DNA of 64,000 bases from Streptomyces sp. man185. GTDB lineage: Bacteria > Actinomycetota > Actinomycetes > Streptomycetales > Streptomycetaceae. The notes under the pieces are model-generated. The model was not told the DNA's origin and ran no database searches. It saw only the letters and a program-made list of their open reading frames with translations. Shown here one piece after another: positions 41,841 through 50,062 of the stretch. The stretch is from positions 1 to 64,000 of the forward strand of contig NTHE01000033.1 of NCBI GenBank assembly GCA_002551355.1, written 5' to 3'. Made by a program: the position numbers and the translations under genes. How positions within the stretch are numbered: position 1 is the stretch's first letter; each line of letters starts with the position of its first letter.

Positions 41841-44077
41841 GACATCGTCCGTACCTCGCACGCAGGCGGCATCGTCCGCCGAGCTTCTGGGTGGCCCTGC
41901 TGGCCTCCCTCCTGATGGTCCTCGGGCTGACCTCGACGGCCGCATACGGAAAGGGCGGCGACGCTCCCGAGGCCAAGGCCGCCGACCAGGTGCTGACCTG
42001 GACCGCGGGCGACCCGATCGACCACTATCTGACCGCGCCCGAGACGGCGGTGGCCGGCAAGGCGACCATCGTCTTCGAGAACAGCACGGCCACCGGCAAC
42101 ACGACGAGCATGCCGCACACGCTGACGTTCAGCACGTCGGACCCGGAGCACAACCAGGACGTCCAGCTGAACATCCTGGCCAACCCGAGTGACTCGGAAG
42201 GCGGCAAGCACAGCGTCGAGGTCACGCTCACTCCCGGCACGTACCTCTACTCCTGCACGATCCCGGGCCACGGGCAGATGAAGGGCGTGCTCACCGTCAC
42301 CGAGGGCGGCGGCGGCGATGACACCGAGGCCCCGGCGACCTCGGCGAAGGTCGACGGCGACCAGAACGGCGACGGCGCGTACATCGGCCAGGCGTCGGTG
42401 ACCGTCGAGGCCACCGACGCGGGCTCCGGCGTCGACACGATCGAGTACGCGCTCGGCGCGGACGGCGAGTGGCAGCCCTACACCGCGCCCGTCGTGGTGG
42501 ACGAGGTCGGCGACCACACGGTCCGCTACCGGGCCACCGACAAGGCGGGCAACGCGGCCGAGGAGAAATCCGTCGACTTCGCGGTGGCCGCCCCGCCGAC
42601 CGACGACGAGACGCCGCCGGAGACCTCGGCGACCGTCACCGGCGAGAAGGACGACGCGGGCGCGTATCTGGGCATGGCCACGGTCACCGTGACCGCGTCC
42701 GACACCGGGTCCGGCGTCAACACCATCGAGTACGCGCTCGGCGCGGACGGCGAGTGGCAGCCCTACACCGCCCCGGTGATGGTCCACGAGGTGGGCGAGC
42801 ACACCCTCCGCTACCGGGCCACCGACCGGTCGGGCAACGTCGCGGACGAGAAGTCGGTCGACTTCACCGTGGTGGAGCCGCCGTCGCAGGACCAGACGGC
42901 TCCGGAGACCTCGGTGAAGGTCGAGGGCGACAAGAACAGCGACGGCGCGTTCATCACCAGCGCCAAGGCCACCGTCACCGCGACCGACGACGACTCGGGC
43001 GTGGACAGGGTCGAGTACAGCCTCGACGGCGGACCGTACCTCGCGTACACCACCCCGGTGATCGTCGACCGCGTCGGCCACCACTCCATCGCCCACCGGG
43101 CGACGGACAAGGCGGGCAACACCTCCGAGTCGAAGAAGGTGTCGTTCACCATCGCCCGGGGCGGCGGGGTCCCCGCGCCGAACTGCGCGGAGTTCGACGA
43201 GCGGCACACCGTCTTCGTCGGCACGATCGACACGGGCGTCCCGAACCGGATCACCCGCAACCGCTGCACGATCAACGAGCTGATAGAGGACGAGAAGGAC
43301 TGGTCCTCCAACGCGCTGTTCCTCAAGCACGTGACGGCGGTCCTCGACAAGCTGAGGACGGACGGCGTGATCGACCAGCGCGAGCGCAAGGCCATCAACC
43401 AGGCCGCCAAGCAGTCGGGCATCGGCAAGCCGGGCCAGTCCGAGGGCTACACCAAGCTCTTCGACGGCACGGCGGCCTCGCTCGCCAAGTGGGAGCAGGT
43501 CGGCGGCGGCGCGTTCGGGCTGAACGAGGAGGAGGGCTCGATCACCAGCTCCACCACGGTGGACGGCATGGGCATGCTCTGGCTGCCGACCCGTGCGTAC
43601 GGGGACTTCTCGCTGAAGCTCCAGTGGCGGGACGACGCCCCGGGCTCGGGCAACGCCAACGGCGGGGTCTTCGTCCGCTTCCCGAAGGTCCACGACCACC
43701 CGGAGGAGTCGCGTCCGGAGTGGGTCGCCATCAAGTACGGCCATGAGATCCAGGTCAACGACCGGCCGGACGGCGACATGTACAAGACCGGTTCGGTCTA
43801 CGGCTTCGACCGGGTGGGCCTCGGCGGCGCCGGGGTCACGCCCAAGGGCACCTGGAACGACTACGAGATCAAGGTGGTCGACCAGCACTACGAGATCTAC
43901 CGCAACGGTGTCCTGATCAACGAGTTCGACAACACCGGTGGTCAGCTCTTCGAGCCGCCGCGGGGCGATGACCCGGGCACCGACGGCCGGCGGTTCGCCT
44001 CCGGTCACATCGGGCTCCAGGTCCACGGCGTCACCGACGTCATCTCGTACCGCGACATCCGCATCAAGGAGCTGTAA
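41837..44077 (+). CDS. Secreted cupredoxin - OmpL47-like repeats - DUF1080 protein
   Basis: 746-residue exported multidomain protein. A signal peptide (to about residue 40) is followed by a plastocyanin-like domain (His in SMPHTLTF; Cys, His and Met in YSCTIPGHGQM give a type 1 copper site), then three OmpL47/Ig-like repeats of about 95 residues (each with SGVDTIEYAL-type strands and VRYRATDKAGN), and a C-terminal DUF1080 (3-keto-disaccharide hydrolase-like, concanavalin fold) domain. GTG 41837 overlaps the upstream stop codon as GTGA, so the two are translationally coupled. The copper domain could accept electrons from the dehydrogenase. Confidence 0.85.
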   Translation: MRHRPYLARRRHRPPSFWVALLASLLMVLGLTSTAAYGKGGDAPEAKAADQVLTWTAGDPIDHYLTAPETAVAGKATIVFENSTATGNTTSMPHTLTFSTSDPEHNQDVQLNILANPSDSEGGKHSVEVTLTPGTYLYSCTIPGHGQMKGVLTVTEGGGGDDTEAPATSAKVDGDQNGDGAYIGQASVTVEATDAGSGVDTIEYALGADGEWQPYTAPVVVDEVGDHTVRYRATDKAGNAAEEKSVDFAVAAPPTDDETPPETSATVTGEKDDAGAYLGMATVTVTASDTGSGVNTIEYALGADGEWQPYTAPVMVHEVGEHTLRYRATDRSGNVADEKSVDFTVVEPPSQDQTAPETSVKVEGDKNSDGAFITSAKATVTATDDDSGVDRVEYSLDGGPYLAYTTPVIVDRVGHHSIAHRATDKAGNTSESKKVSFTIARGGGVPAPNCAEFDERHTVFVGTIDTGVPNRITRNRCTINELIEDEKDWSSNALFLKHVTAVLDKLRTDGVIDQRERKAINQAAKQSGIGKPGQSEGYTKLFDGTAASLAKWEQVGGGAFGLNEEEGSITSSTTVDGMGMLWLPTRAYGDFSLKLQWRDDAPGSGNANGGVFVRFPKVHDHPEESRPEWVAIKYGHEIQVNDRPDGDMYKTGSVYGFDRVGLGGAGVTPKGTWNDYEIKVVDQHYEIYRNGVLINEFDNTGGQLFEPPRGDDPGTDGRRFASGHIGLQVHGVTDVISYRDIRIKEL
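42440..42771 (+). repeat. Two identical 47-base copies inside the OmpL47-like repeats
   Basis: The stretch beginning ATCGAGTACGCGCTCGGCG is identical over 47 bases at 42440-42486 and 42725-42771 (spacing 285 bases), coding the same strand in repeats 1 and 2. The third repeat has diverged. This points to recent duplication or gene conversion within the gene. Confidence 0.8.
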
Positions 44078-44093
44078 CCCGCAAGGAAGGATC

Positions 44094-45161
44094 TCAGGTG
44101 GCCGCGGCCGCATGCTCAGGCGTGCGGGCGCGGCCTCCCGGGTGCCGGTGCCGCCACACCCAGAAGACCGTGCAGGAGACCAGCGCCCAGGCGGCGAGCA
44201 CCAGGTACGGGAAGACGAATTGGTGGCCCTGGTAGTACACGGCGGTGTGCTGGGCGTTGACGGACGCGCCCGGCGGCAGCCAGCGGCCGATGTGTCCGAG
44301 CGCCGAGGGCAGCAGCGGCCAGGAGACCGCCCCGCCGGAGGACGGGTTGCCGAGCAGCACCATGACGCCCCAGGTGGGGATCATCGCCCAGCGGCCCATC
44401 AGGGTGTTGAACATGGTGAAGACCATGCCGGAGGTGAACATCGTGAAGGCCAGGATCAGCCAGGACTGCACGAACGGCAGATCCACCGCCCCGAGCCACC
44501 AGTCGACGGCCGCCGCGATGGCGAACCCGCCGAGCAGTGCGTACGCGGCGGTGAACGCGATGCGCTCGGCCGGGTTCAGGCCATGGGCGTGCACGCTGAG
44601 CTGGATCGCGCCGAGGAAGCCCATGATCACGGCGGCCAGCGAGATGTAGAACAGGGCGAGCCCGCGCGGGTCGCCCTCCTGGAGCGGCTTCACGTCCCGG
44701 ACGGTGACCTCGACGCCGGTGGCGTCACCCACCTTCAGCCCCGCCTCCCCCAGCAGTTCGGCCACGGAAGCGCCCGAGGCCGCGGCCACGTCGAGTGCGA
44801 CTCCCCCGTCGGACGCGCGCACGATGGCGAAGACCCTCTGCTCGTCGAGGGCGCGGCGGGCGTCGGCGACGTCCGGGTAGTCGTGGAGTTCGAGCGAGGC
44901 GTCGAGGGCCTTCTCCATCCCCACGACGAACGCCTCGCCGCGCTCCACCTCCGGCTCGGTGACCAGGGCCGCCGGGATCCGGTGCGGAGTGGGGTTCGCC
45001 ATCGCGTACGTGTAGGAGCCGGCGAAGAGACCGGCCGCTGCGGCGACGATGAGGACGAGGACGGTCGCGGGGAGGAACGGGCTCTTCTTGTACGCCTCCC
45101 AGCGTTCGCGCAGGGTGAGTGGCCGCCCGTGGGCGCCGTGCCGGTCGCCGCCCTCGCTCAC
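44094..45161 (-). CDS. DUF3533-like multi-pass membrane protein
   Basis: 355-residue membrane protein: one N-terminal span (about 29-50), an extracytoplasmic domain of about 120 residues, then five or more C-terminal spans. The layout matches YhgE/Pip or DUF3533 proteins related to ABC-2 permeases; the role is unknown. GTG 45161 overlaps the stop codon of the LigD-type polymerase gene (GTGA), so they are translationally coupled. It converges on the DUF1080 gene with only 16 bases between. Confidence 0.8.
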   Translation of the reverse strand: MSEGGDRHGAHGRPLTLRERWEAYKKSPFLPATVLVLIVAAAAGLFAGSYTYAMANPTPHRIPAALVTEPEVERGEAFVVGMEKALDASLELHDYPDVADARRALDEQRVFAIVRASDGGVALDVAAASGASVAELLGEAGLKVGDATGVEVTVRDVKPLQEGDPRGLALFYISLAAVIMGFLGAIQLSVHAHGLNPAERIAFTAAYALLGGFAIAAAVDWWLGAVDLPFVQSWLILAFTMFTSGMVFTMFNTLMGRWAMIPTWGVMVLLGNPSSGGAVSWPLLPSALGHIGRWLPPGASVNAQHTAVYYQGHQFVFPYLVLAAWALVSCTVFWVWRHRHPGGRARTPEHAAAAT

Positions 45162-46183
45162 GCCATCTCACCGTCGTCGTCGTGGCGGGCGCGGCTGGGC
45201 TGGACGCGCTTGGGCTCGCCGGGCATCTTCGGGTACTCCGGCGGGTACGGCATGTCGCCGAGGCCGCGCTCCTTCTCGTCCCGGTCGGCCAGCTCCAGCA
45301 GCCCGTCGAGCCGGAACGCCTCCTGGTCCATGTCGGCGTGGACGTCACCCACTTCGGCGTAGCGCGCCGGAAGCGTGACCATGTCGAAGTCGCGCGGTTC
45401 GGCGTCGTCGATCTCCTCCCAGCGCAGCGGCGCGGAGACCGGGGCGTGCGGGAAGGGGCGTACGGAGTAGGCGGAGGCGATGGTGCGGTCACGGGCGGTC
45501 TGGTTGAAGTCGACGAAGATCCGCTCGCCGCGCTCCTCCTTCCACCAGGCGGTCGTCACCCGCTCGGGCATCCGCCGCTCCAGCTCGCGCCCGGCGGCGA
45601 TGGCGGCGCGCCGCACCTCGACGAAGGTCCAGGCGGGCTCGATGGGCACGAAGACGTGCATCCCGCGCCCGCCGGAGGTCTTGGGCCAGCCGCGTACGCC
45701 GTGGTCCTCCAGGACCGAGCGCAGCTCGTGGGCGGCGGTGACGGCGTCGGCGTAGTCGGTGCCGGGCTGCGGGTCCAGGTCGATGCGCAGCTCGTCCGGG
45801 TGGTCGGTGTCCCCGGCCCGCACCGGCCAGGGGTGGAAGGTGAGGGTCCCGAGGTTGGCGGCCCAGATCACGGCGGCGAGCTCGGTCGGGCAGATCTCGT
45901 GGGCGGAACGGCCGCTGGGGAAGGCGATCTTGGCGGTGGGGATCCACTCGGGGAGGTTCTTCGGGGCGCGCTTCTGGTAGAAGAAGTCGCCCTCCACCCC
46001 GTCCACGAAGCGCTGGAGGGTGGTCGGACGGTGATTCAGGGCGCGCGTGATCCCGGGGCCGACGGCCAGGAAGTATTCGGCCACGTCCCTCTTGGTGTAG
46101 CCCTTCTCCGGGAAGTACACCTTGTCCGGGTTGGACAGCCTCACGGCCCGTCCGCCCGCGTCCAGCTCCACCGCTGCTCCCAT
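45158..46183 (-). CDS. LigD-type NHEJ polymerase/primase (stand-alone)
   Basis: 341-residue archaeo-eukaryotic primase-type polymerase, the polymerase module of bacterial non-homologous end joining, here without ligase or phosphoesterase domains. Family blocks are NPDKVYFPEKGYTKRDVAEYF, RIDLDPQPGTD (catalytic Asp pair) and GGRGMHVFVPI. It would fill or extend broken DNA ends, often adding ribonucleotides. ATG 46183 is used. It is divergent from an ATP-dependent ligase, together equalling a split LigD; no Ku gene lies in the window. Confidence 0.92.
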   Translation of the reverse strand: MGAAVELDAGGRAVRLSNPDKVYFPEKGYTKRDVAEYFLAVGPGITRALNHRPTTLQRFVDGVEGDFFYQKRAPKNLPEWIPTAKIAFPSGRSAHEICPTELAAVIWAANLGTLTFHPWPVRAGDTDHPDELRIDLDPQPGTDYADAVTAAHELRSVLEDHGVRGWPKTSGGRGMHVFVPIEPAWTFVEVRRAAIAAGRELERRMPERVTTAWWKEERGERIFVDFNQTARDRTIASAYSVRPFPHAPVSAPLRWEEIDDAEPRDFDMVTLPARYAEVGDVHADMDQEAFRLDGLLELADRDEKERGLGDMPYPPEYPKMPGEPKRVQPSRARHDDDGEMA

Positions 46184-46259
46184 GACGGCCACCGTAGGCC
46201 GGTCGCACATATGCCGCACATCGGGAGACATGGGTGGGTGCGCGGTTCAGAATCGAGCC

Positions 46260-47321
46260 ATGGACCTGCCGGTGATGCCGCCCATCAAGCCGATGCTCGC
46301 CAAGTCGGTGGCCGAGATCCCGCCGGGCATGGCCTACGAGGCGAAGTGGGACGGCTTCCGGGCGATCGTGTACCGGGACGGCGACGAGGTCGAGATCGGC
46401 AGCCGTACGGGCAAGTCGTTGACCCGCTACTTCCCCGACCTGGTCGACGCCGTGCGGGACAACCTCCCGCCGCGCTGTGTGATCGACGGGGAGATCGTCA
46501 TCGCGCACGAGGGGCGGCTCGACTTCGAGCGGCTCAGCGAGCGCATCCATCCGGCGGACTCCCGGGTGCGGATGCTCGCCGAGCAGACCCCGGCGAGCTT
46601 CATCGCCTTCGACGTCCTCGCGGTCGACGACTCCTCTCTTCTCTCCACCCGGCAGGCGGACCGGCGGGAGGTGCTGCGGGCGGCGCTCTCCGGTGCGTCC
46701 GCGCCCGTGCTCCTCGCCCCGTCCACCACGGACATCGAGGTCGCCCGGGAGTGGTTCGACCGCTACGAGGGGGCCGGGCTCGACGGGATCGTGGCCAAAC
46801 CGCTCGACCTCCCCTACCGGCCCGACACCCGGGCGATGTACAAGATCAAGCACGAGCGGACCGCCGACGTCGTGGTGGCCGGCTATCGCGAGCACAAGAG
46901 CGGCACGGTCGTCGGCTCGCTCCTGCTCGGCCTGTACGACGCCGACGGCGTGCTCCAGCACGTCGGGGTCTGCGCGGCCTTCCCGATGAAGCGGCGCGCC
47001 GAACTCGCCGAGGAACTCGCCCCGCTGCGGTGTGAGTTCGCCGCTCACCCGTGGGGGGCATGGGCGGACGCGGCGGCCCACGAGCAGTCCCGGCTGCCGG
47101 GGACGCAGAACCGCTGGTCGGGCAAGAAGGACCAGTCCTGGGTGCCGCTGCGTCCGGAGCGGGTGTGCGAGGTGGCCTACGACCACATGGAGGGCGACCG
47201 GTTCCGGCACACCACCCAGTTCCGTCGGTGGCGGCCGGACCGTTCTCCGGCCGGCTGTACGTACACGCAGTTGGAGGAGGTCGTCTCCTACGATCTCTCC
47301 GAGGTGCTGGCGGGCGGCTGA
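46260..47321 (+). CDS. ATP-dependent DNA ligase (LigC-like)
   Basis: 353-residue ATP-dependent DNA ligase with the adenylation and OB domains only. The adenylated lysine is in YEAKWDGFRAI (KxDG motif); IDGEIVI, GLDGIVAKPLDLPYRP and MYKIKHER match ligase motifs III-V. It should seal nicks after end processing, probably with the divergent LigD-type polymerase 76 bases away. ATG 46260 has no strong Shine-Dalgarno sequence. A 16-base hairpin ends the gene. Confidence 0.93.
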   Translation: MDLPVMPPIKPMLAKSVAEIPPGMAYEAKWDGFRAIVYRDGDEVEIGSRTGKSLTRYFPDLVDAVRDNLPPRCVIDGEIVIAHEGRLDFERLSERIHPADSRVRMLAEQTPASFIAFDVLAVDDSSLLSTRQADRREVLRAALSGASAPVLLAPSTTDIEVAREWFDRYEGAGLDGIVAKPLDLPYRPDTRAMYKIKHERTADVVVAGYREHKSGTVVGSLLLGLYDADGVLQHVGVCAAFPMKRRAELAEELAPLRCEFAAHPWGAWADAAAHEQSRLPGTQNRWSGKKDQSWVPLRPERVCEVAYDHMEGDRFRHTTQFRRWRPDRSPAGCTYTQLEEVVSYDLSEVLAGG

Positions 47322-47382
47322 CCGGGCCGCCGTGCCACCGGTCGCGGGCATGGACGGCGGCCTTCGGGGCACGTTCCGATGC

Positions 47383-47420
47383 GGGAGAGGGCCCACCCGC
47401 GACAGGGTGGGCCCTCTCCC
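47383..47420. terminator. Perfect 16-base hairpin between ligase and ppk2
   Basis: GGGAGAGGGCCCACCC (47383-47398), loop GCGACA, and its exact complement at 47405-47420, 61 bases after the ligase stop and 36 bases before ppk2. It is probably a terminator; its place in front of ppk2 would also fit an attenuator. Confidence 0.8.
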
Positions 47421-47456
47421 ACACCGGCTGATGTCGAGGCGAACGGGGACAGGGCG

Positions 47457-48422
47457 ATGACCGAAGGACCGAACACCGACCCGGCGGAGCTGCTGAAAGG
47501 GCTGACCGTGGACGGCCGGCGCCCCGAGCAGCCCGTTCTGCTGGACGATCAGGGCCGCCCGATCGAGACGTGGCGGGAGAACTACCCGTACGACCGGCGG
47601 GTGCGCCGCAAGGACTACGAGCGGGACAAGCGCGTCCTCCAGATCGAACTGCTCAAGCTCCAGCGCTGGGTCCGGGAGAGCGGGCAGCGGCTGGTGGTCC
47701 TGTGCGAGGGGCGTGACGCCGCGGGCAAGGGCGGGACCATCCAGCGGTTCACCGAGCGGCTCAACCCGCGTGGCGCGCGTGTGGTCGCCCTGGAGAAGCC
47801 CACCGAGCGGGAGAGCGGGCAGTGGTACTTCCAGCGCTATGTGGCCCAGCTCCCGACCGCCGGGGAGATCGTCTTCTTCGACCGCTCCTGGTACAACCGG
47901 GCCGGCGTGGAGCGGGTGATGGACTTCTGCACCACCGAGCAGTACGAGCATTTCCTGCGGCAGGCCCCGCAGTTCGAGAAAATGCTCGTCGAGGACGGTG
48001 TGCTGCTGGTGAAGTTCTGGTTCTCGGTCTCGCGCAGCGAGCAGCGGACCCGGTTCGCGATCCGGCAGGTCGACCCGGTCCGCCAGTGGAAGCTGTCGCC
48101 GACCGACGTGGCCTCGTTGGACCTGTGGGACGAGTACACGGCCGCGAAGGTCGCGATGTTCCGGGCCACGGACACCGAGTACGCGTCCTGGACCGTGGTC
48201 AAGAACAACGACAAGAAGCGCGGCCGGCTGGAGGCGATGCGCAGTCTGCTGTGGCGTCTCGACTACGACAGCAAGGACGAGAAGACCATCGGCCCCCCGG
48301 ACCCGCTGATCGTGGGTCCCGCGGACACCTTGCTGGAGCCCGGCGAGGAGCAGGCGGATCTCTCGCCGACGCCGCTGACCGGCCGGGCGCACGGGCCGGG
48401 CAACCACCCTGAAGAGGCGTGA
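47457..48422 (+). CDS. ppk2: Polyphosphate kinase 2
   Basis: 321-residue single-domain PPK2, which transfers phosphate between polyphosphate and nucleoside di- or monophosphates. Walker A is EGRDAAGKGGTIQRF, the lid/Walker B region is VFFDRSWYNRAGVERVM, and RQWKLSPTDVASLDLW is a conserved block. The 80-residue N-terminal extension before Walker A is usual for class I. ATG 47457 follows a GGGGACAGGG ribosome site. It is framed by two strong hairpins, so it forms its own transcription unit. Confidence 0.92.
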   Translation: MTEGPNTDPAELLKGLTVDGRRPEQPVLLDDQGRPIETWRENYPYDRRVRRKDYERDKRVLQIELLKLQRWVRESGQRLVVLCEGRDAAGKGGTIQRFTERLNPRGARVVALEKPTERESGQWYFQRYVAQLPTAGEIVFFDRSWYNRAGVERVMDFCTTEQYEHFLRQAPQFEKMLVEDGVLLVKFWFSVSRSEQRTRFAIRQVDPVRQWKLSPTDVASLDLWDEYTAAKVAMFRATDTEYASWTVVKNNDKKRGRLEAMRSLLWRLDYDSKDEKTIGPPDPLIVGPADTLLEPGEEQADLSPTPLTGRAHGPGNHPEEA

Positions 48423-48442
48423 GCCCGCTCTTCCTGACGCAA

Positions 48443-48488
48443 CGGCTCCTGGTTCTCCACCACCGGGGCGGTGGAGAACCAGGAGCTG
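48443..48488. terminator. Strong hairpin terminator after ppk2
   Basis: Arms GCTCCTGGTTCTCCACC and GGTGGAGAACCAGGAGC pair perfectly over 17 bases with an 8-base loop; the stem can extend by two more pairs. It begins 20 bases past the ppk2 stop. Confidence 0.85.
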
Positions 48489-48586
48489 TCGACCAGGAGT
48501 CGCTCAAACAAGAGAACAGGAGAATCACACGCCTGAGCAATTCCCTTTCCCGGGGTCGGGATATTTCCCGGGGTGCGGGACGGGTG

Positions 48587-49312
48587 TCACGCGGTGATCT
48601 TCTTCGGGTCGACCACGTCCTCGGCGGCGGGCTTCTGGGCATCGACCTTCTTGTTGAAGTCACTCAGCACGACCTCACCCGGCGCGTCCCCGCCCTCCGT
48701 CACCGTCTTGAGGACATAGGGCTCGCCCTCGGTGGCGACGTACATGGTGATCTTCTCGCCGTTCGACTGCTTCTTCTCGAGAATCACCGCGGGCTGCCCG
48801 TCCACCTCCGTGGTATCACCCTTCTTCATTCCCTTGCGCTCGGACTTGTCACTGTCCATCGAGGCCAGGAAAGCCTGTTTGTCGCACATCCCCTCCATGC
48901 CGGACTGCCCCTGCTCGGACTCCACCCACTTGCCCTGCACCTGCTTGACCACGTCATCCGTGCCGGGTCGGCCCTTCAGGCTGTTCTTCCAGAACTTCTC
49001 GTCACCCCGCACATAGACGCTCTGTCCGACCTGGAGGACGTCCGCCTTCGCGCCCTGGCCGGTCATCGTGCCCGTACACCGGTCCTGATCGTCGATGTGG
49101 AAGTCGAGGGCGATCTCGTTTCCGCCCGGCTGTCGCGCGCTTCCCGCGATACGGACGGATTTCGCGTCCCGCGTCGCCTTGACCGCGTCCGCCGCGATGG
49201 TGTCCGCGCTCTTTCCGTCGAACGCTTCATCGGATCCTTCATTCCCCCCGCATCCCACCAGCGCCGCCGCACCCAAAGAGACCGAAACAGCGACCAGCAT
49301 GACCTTCTTCAT
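48587..49312 (-). CDS. Secreted lipoprotein (LppX/LprG-like size), function unknown
   Basis: 241-residue lipoprotein. The signal peptide ends in lipobox LVGC with Cys21 as the lipidated residue, followed by a GGNEGSDE linker. The mature part is rich in Lys, Asp and Gln and has the length and beta-rich look of the LolA-like LppX/LprG fold, though that match is not secure. Base composition is clearly lower in GC than the neighbours. ATG 49312 follows GGGAGGG. It is divergent from an RsbW-like gene. Confidence 0.82.
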   Translation of the reverse strand: MKKVMLVAVSVSLGAAALVGCGGNEGSDEAFDGKSADTIAADAVKATRDAKSVRIAGSARQPGGNEIALDFHIDDQDRCTGTMTGQGAKADVLQVGQSVYVRGDEKFWKNSLKGRPGTDDVVKQVQGKWVESEQGQSGMEGMCDKQAFLASMDSDKSERKGMKKGDTTEVDGQPAVILEKKQSNGEKITMYVATEGEPYVLKTVTEGGDAPGEVVLSDFNKKVDAQKPAAEDVVDPKKITA

Positions 49313-49432
49313 CGTTTTCCCTCCCTGAAACGAGAAGAGCCCTCCCCGGGCCCTCTGCAGCCCGGGTACCCGGCGAAAGCGGAATATCACTCACGTATTT
49401 ATCGACGGGGGCCGCAATGGCCCGGGCGACAC

Positions 49433-49446
49433 CGGGAAATTTCCCG
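49433..49446. promoter_or_regulatory. 14-base palindrome between lipoprotein and RsbW-like genes
   Basis: CGGGAAATTTCCCG is perfectly symmetric and lies 120 bases before the lipoprotein start and 144 before the RsbW-like start in a 278-base divergent region. An AT-rich centre flanked by GC arms is typical of a dimeric repressor site. The remaining bases of the region show no gene. Confidence 0.45.
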
Positions 49447-49590
49447 CAGACATGAAGCAGACATGAATCCGGCGGTTCGGGACACGCTGACAGTCCGACC
49501 CGCTGACCATGCATCGCGCCCCGTCCGGTCGGTGTTTTCGCAGGACCCGCGGGGCGAGCGAGCGACCAAGGCGCGAAAGGAGGTGCGGGC

Positions 49591-50028
49591 GTGAGCAACC
49601 CAGCTCCTGTGCGTCGCACCGCGGTCGCATCGGACCCTGTCGGTGCGGCAGCACGGACGCCCGGCAGCGCGGCCGAGGCGCGCGACGCCGTCGCAGAACT
49701 GCTGGCATCCGAGTTCTGCTCGTTGACCGGGGAGTCCCAGTCGGACGTGGTGGTGGCGGACGCTCTGCTGATCACCTCGGAGCTGGTGACCAATGCCGTC
49801 CGGCACGGTGGTGGCCTCACCGGCTTCTCCGCGCGGATCACCGAGAAGGGGCTCCGCATCACGGTCGACGACGCGGATCCGGGCTTCCCCGTGGTACGGG
49901 AACAGCGCGGGGCCCAACTCGGCGAAGGCGGCTACGGCTGGCCGCTGGTCCGTCGGCTGGCCTCGGAGGTGTCCGTCACCCCGCACGGGGAGGGCAAGCG
50001 CATCGTGGCCGTCGTGGCTCTGTTCTGA
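49591..50028 (+). CDS. RsbW-like ATP-binding protein (anti-sigma/serine-kinase type)
   Basis: 145-residue HATPase_c-type protein, one of the many small RsbW-like kinases of Streptomyces. The N-box is ADALLITSELVTNAVRHGG, G1 is VDDADPGFP, and G2 is GEGGYGWPLVRRLA. Such proteins bind sigma factors or phosphorylate anti-anti-sigma proteins. No sigma factor or antagonist is adjacent, so the partner is unknown. GTG 49591 has AGGAGG upstream. Confidence 0.87.
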   Translation: MSNPAPVRRTAVASDPVGAAARTPGSAAEARDAVAELLASEFCSLTGESQSDVVVADALLITSELVTNAVRHGGGLTGFSARITEKGLRITVDDADPGFPVVREQRGAQLGEGGYGWPLVRRLASEVSVTPHGEGKRIVAVVALF

Positions 50029-50058
50029 GGGGCCGGCCCCGGGGAAGGCCGGCCCCTC
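50027..50058. terminator. Hairpin terminator at a convergent junction
   Basis: GAGGGGCCGGCC (50027-50038) and GGCCGGCCCCTC (50047-50058) form a perfect 12-base stem with an 8-base loop between the RsbW-like gene and the end of the mce operon. Confidence 0.8.
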
Positions 50059-50062
50059 GGTC

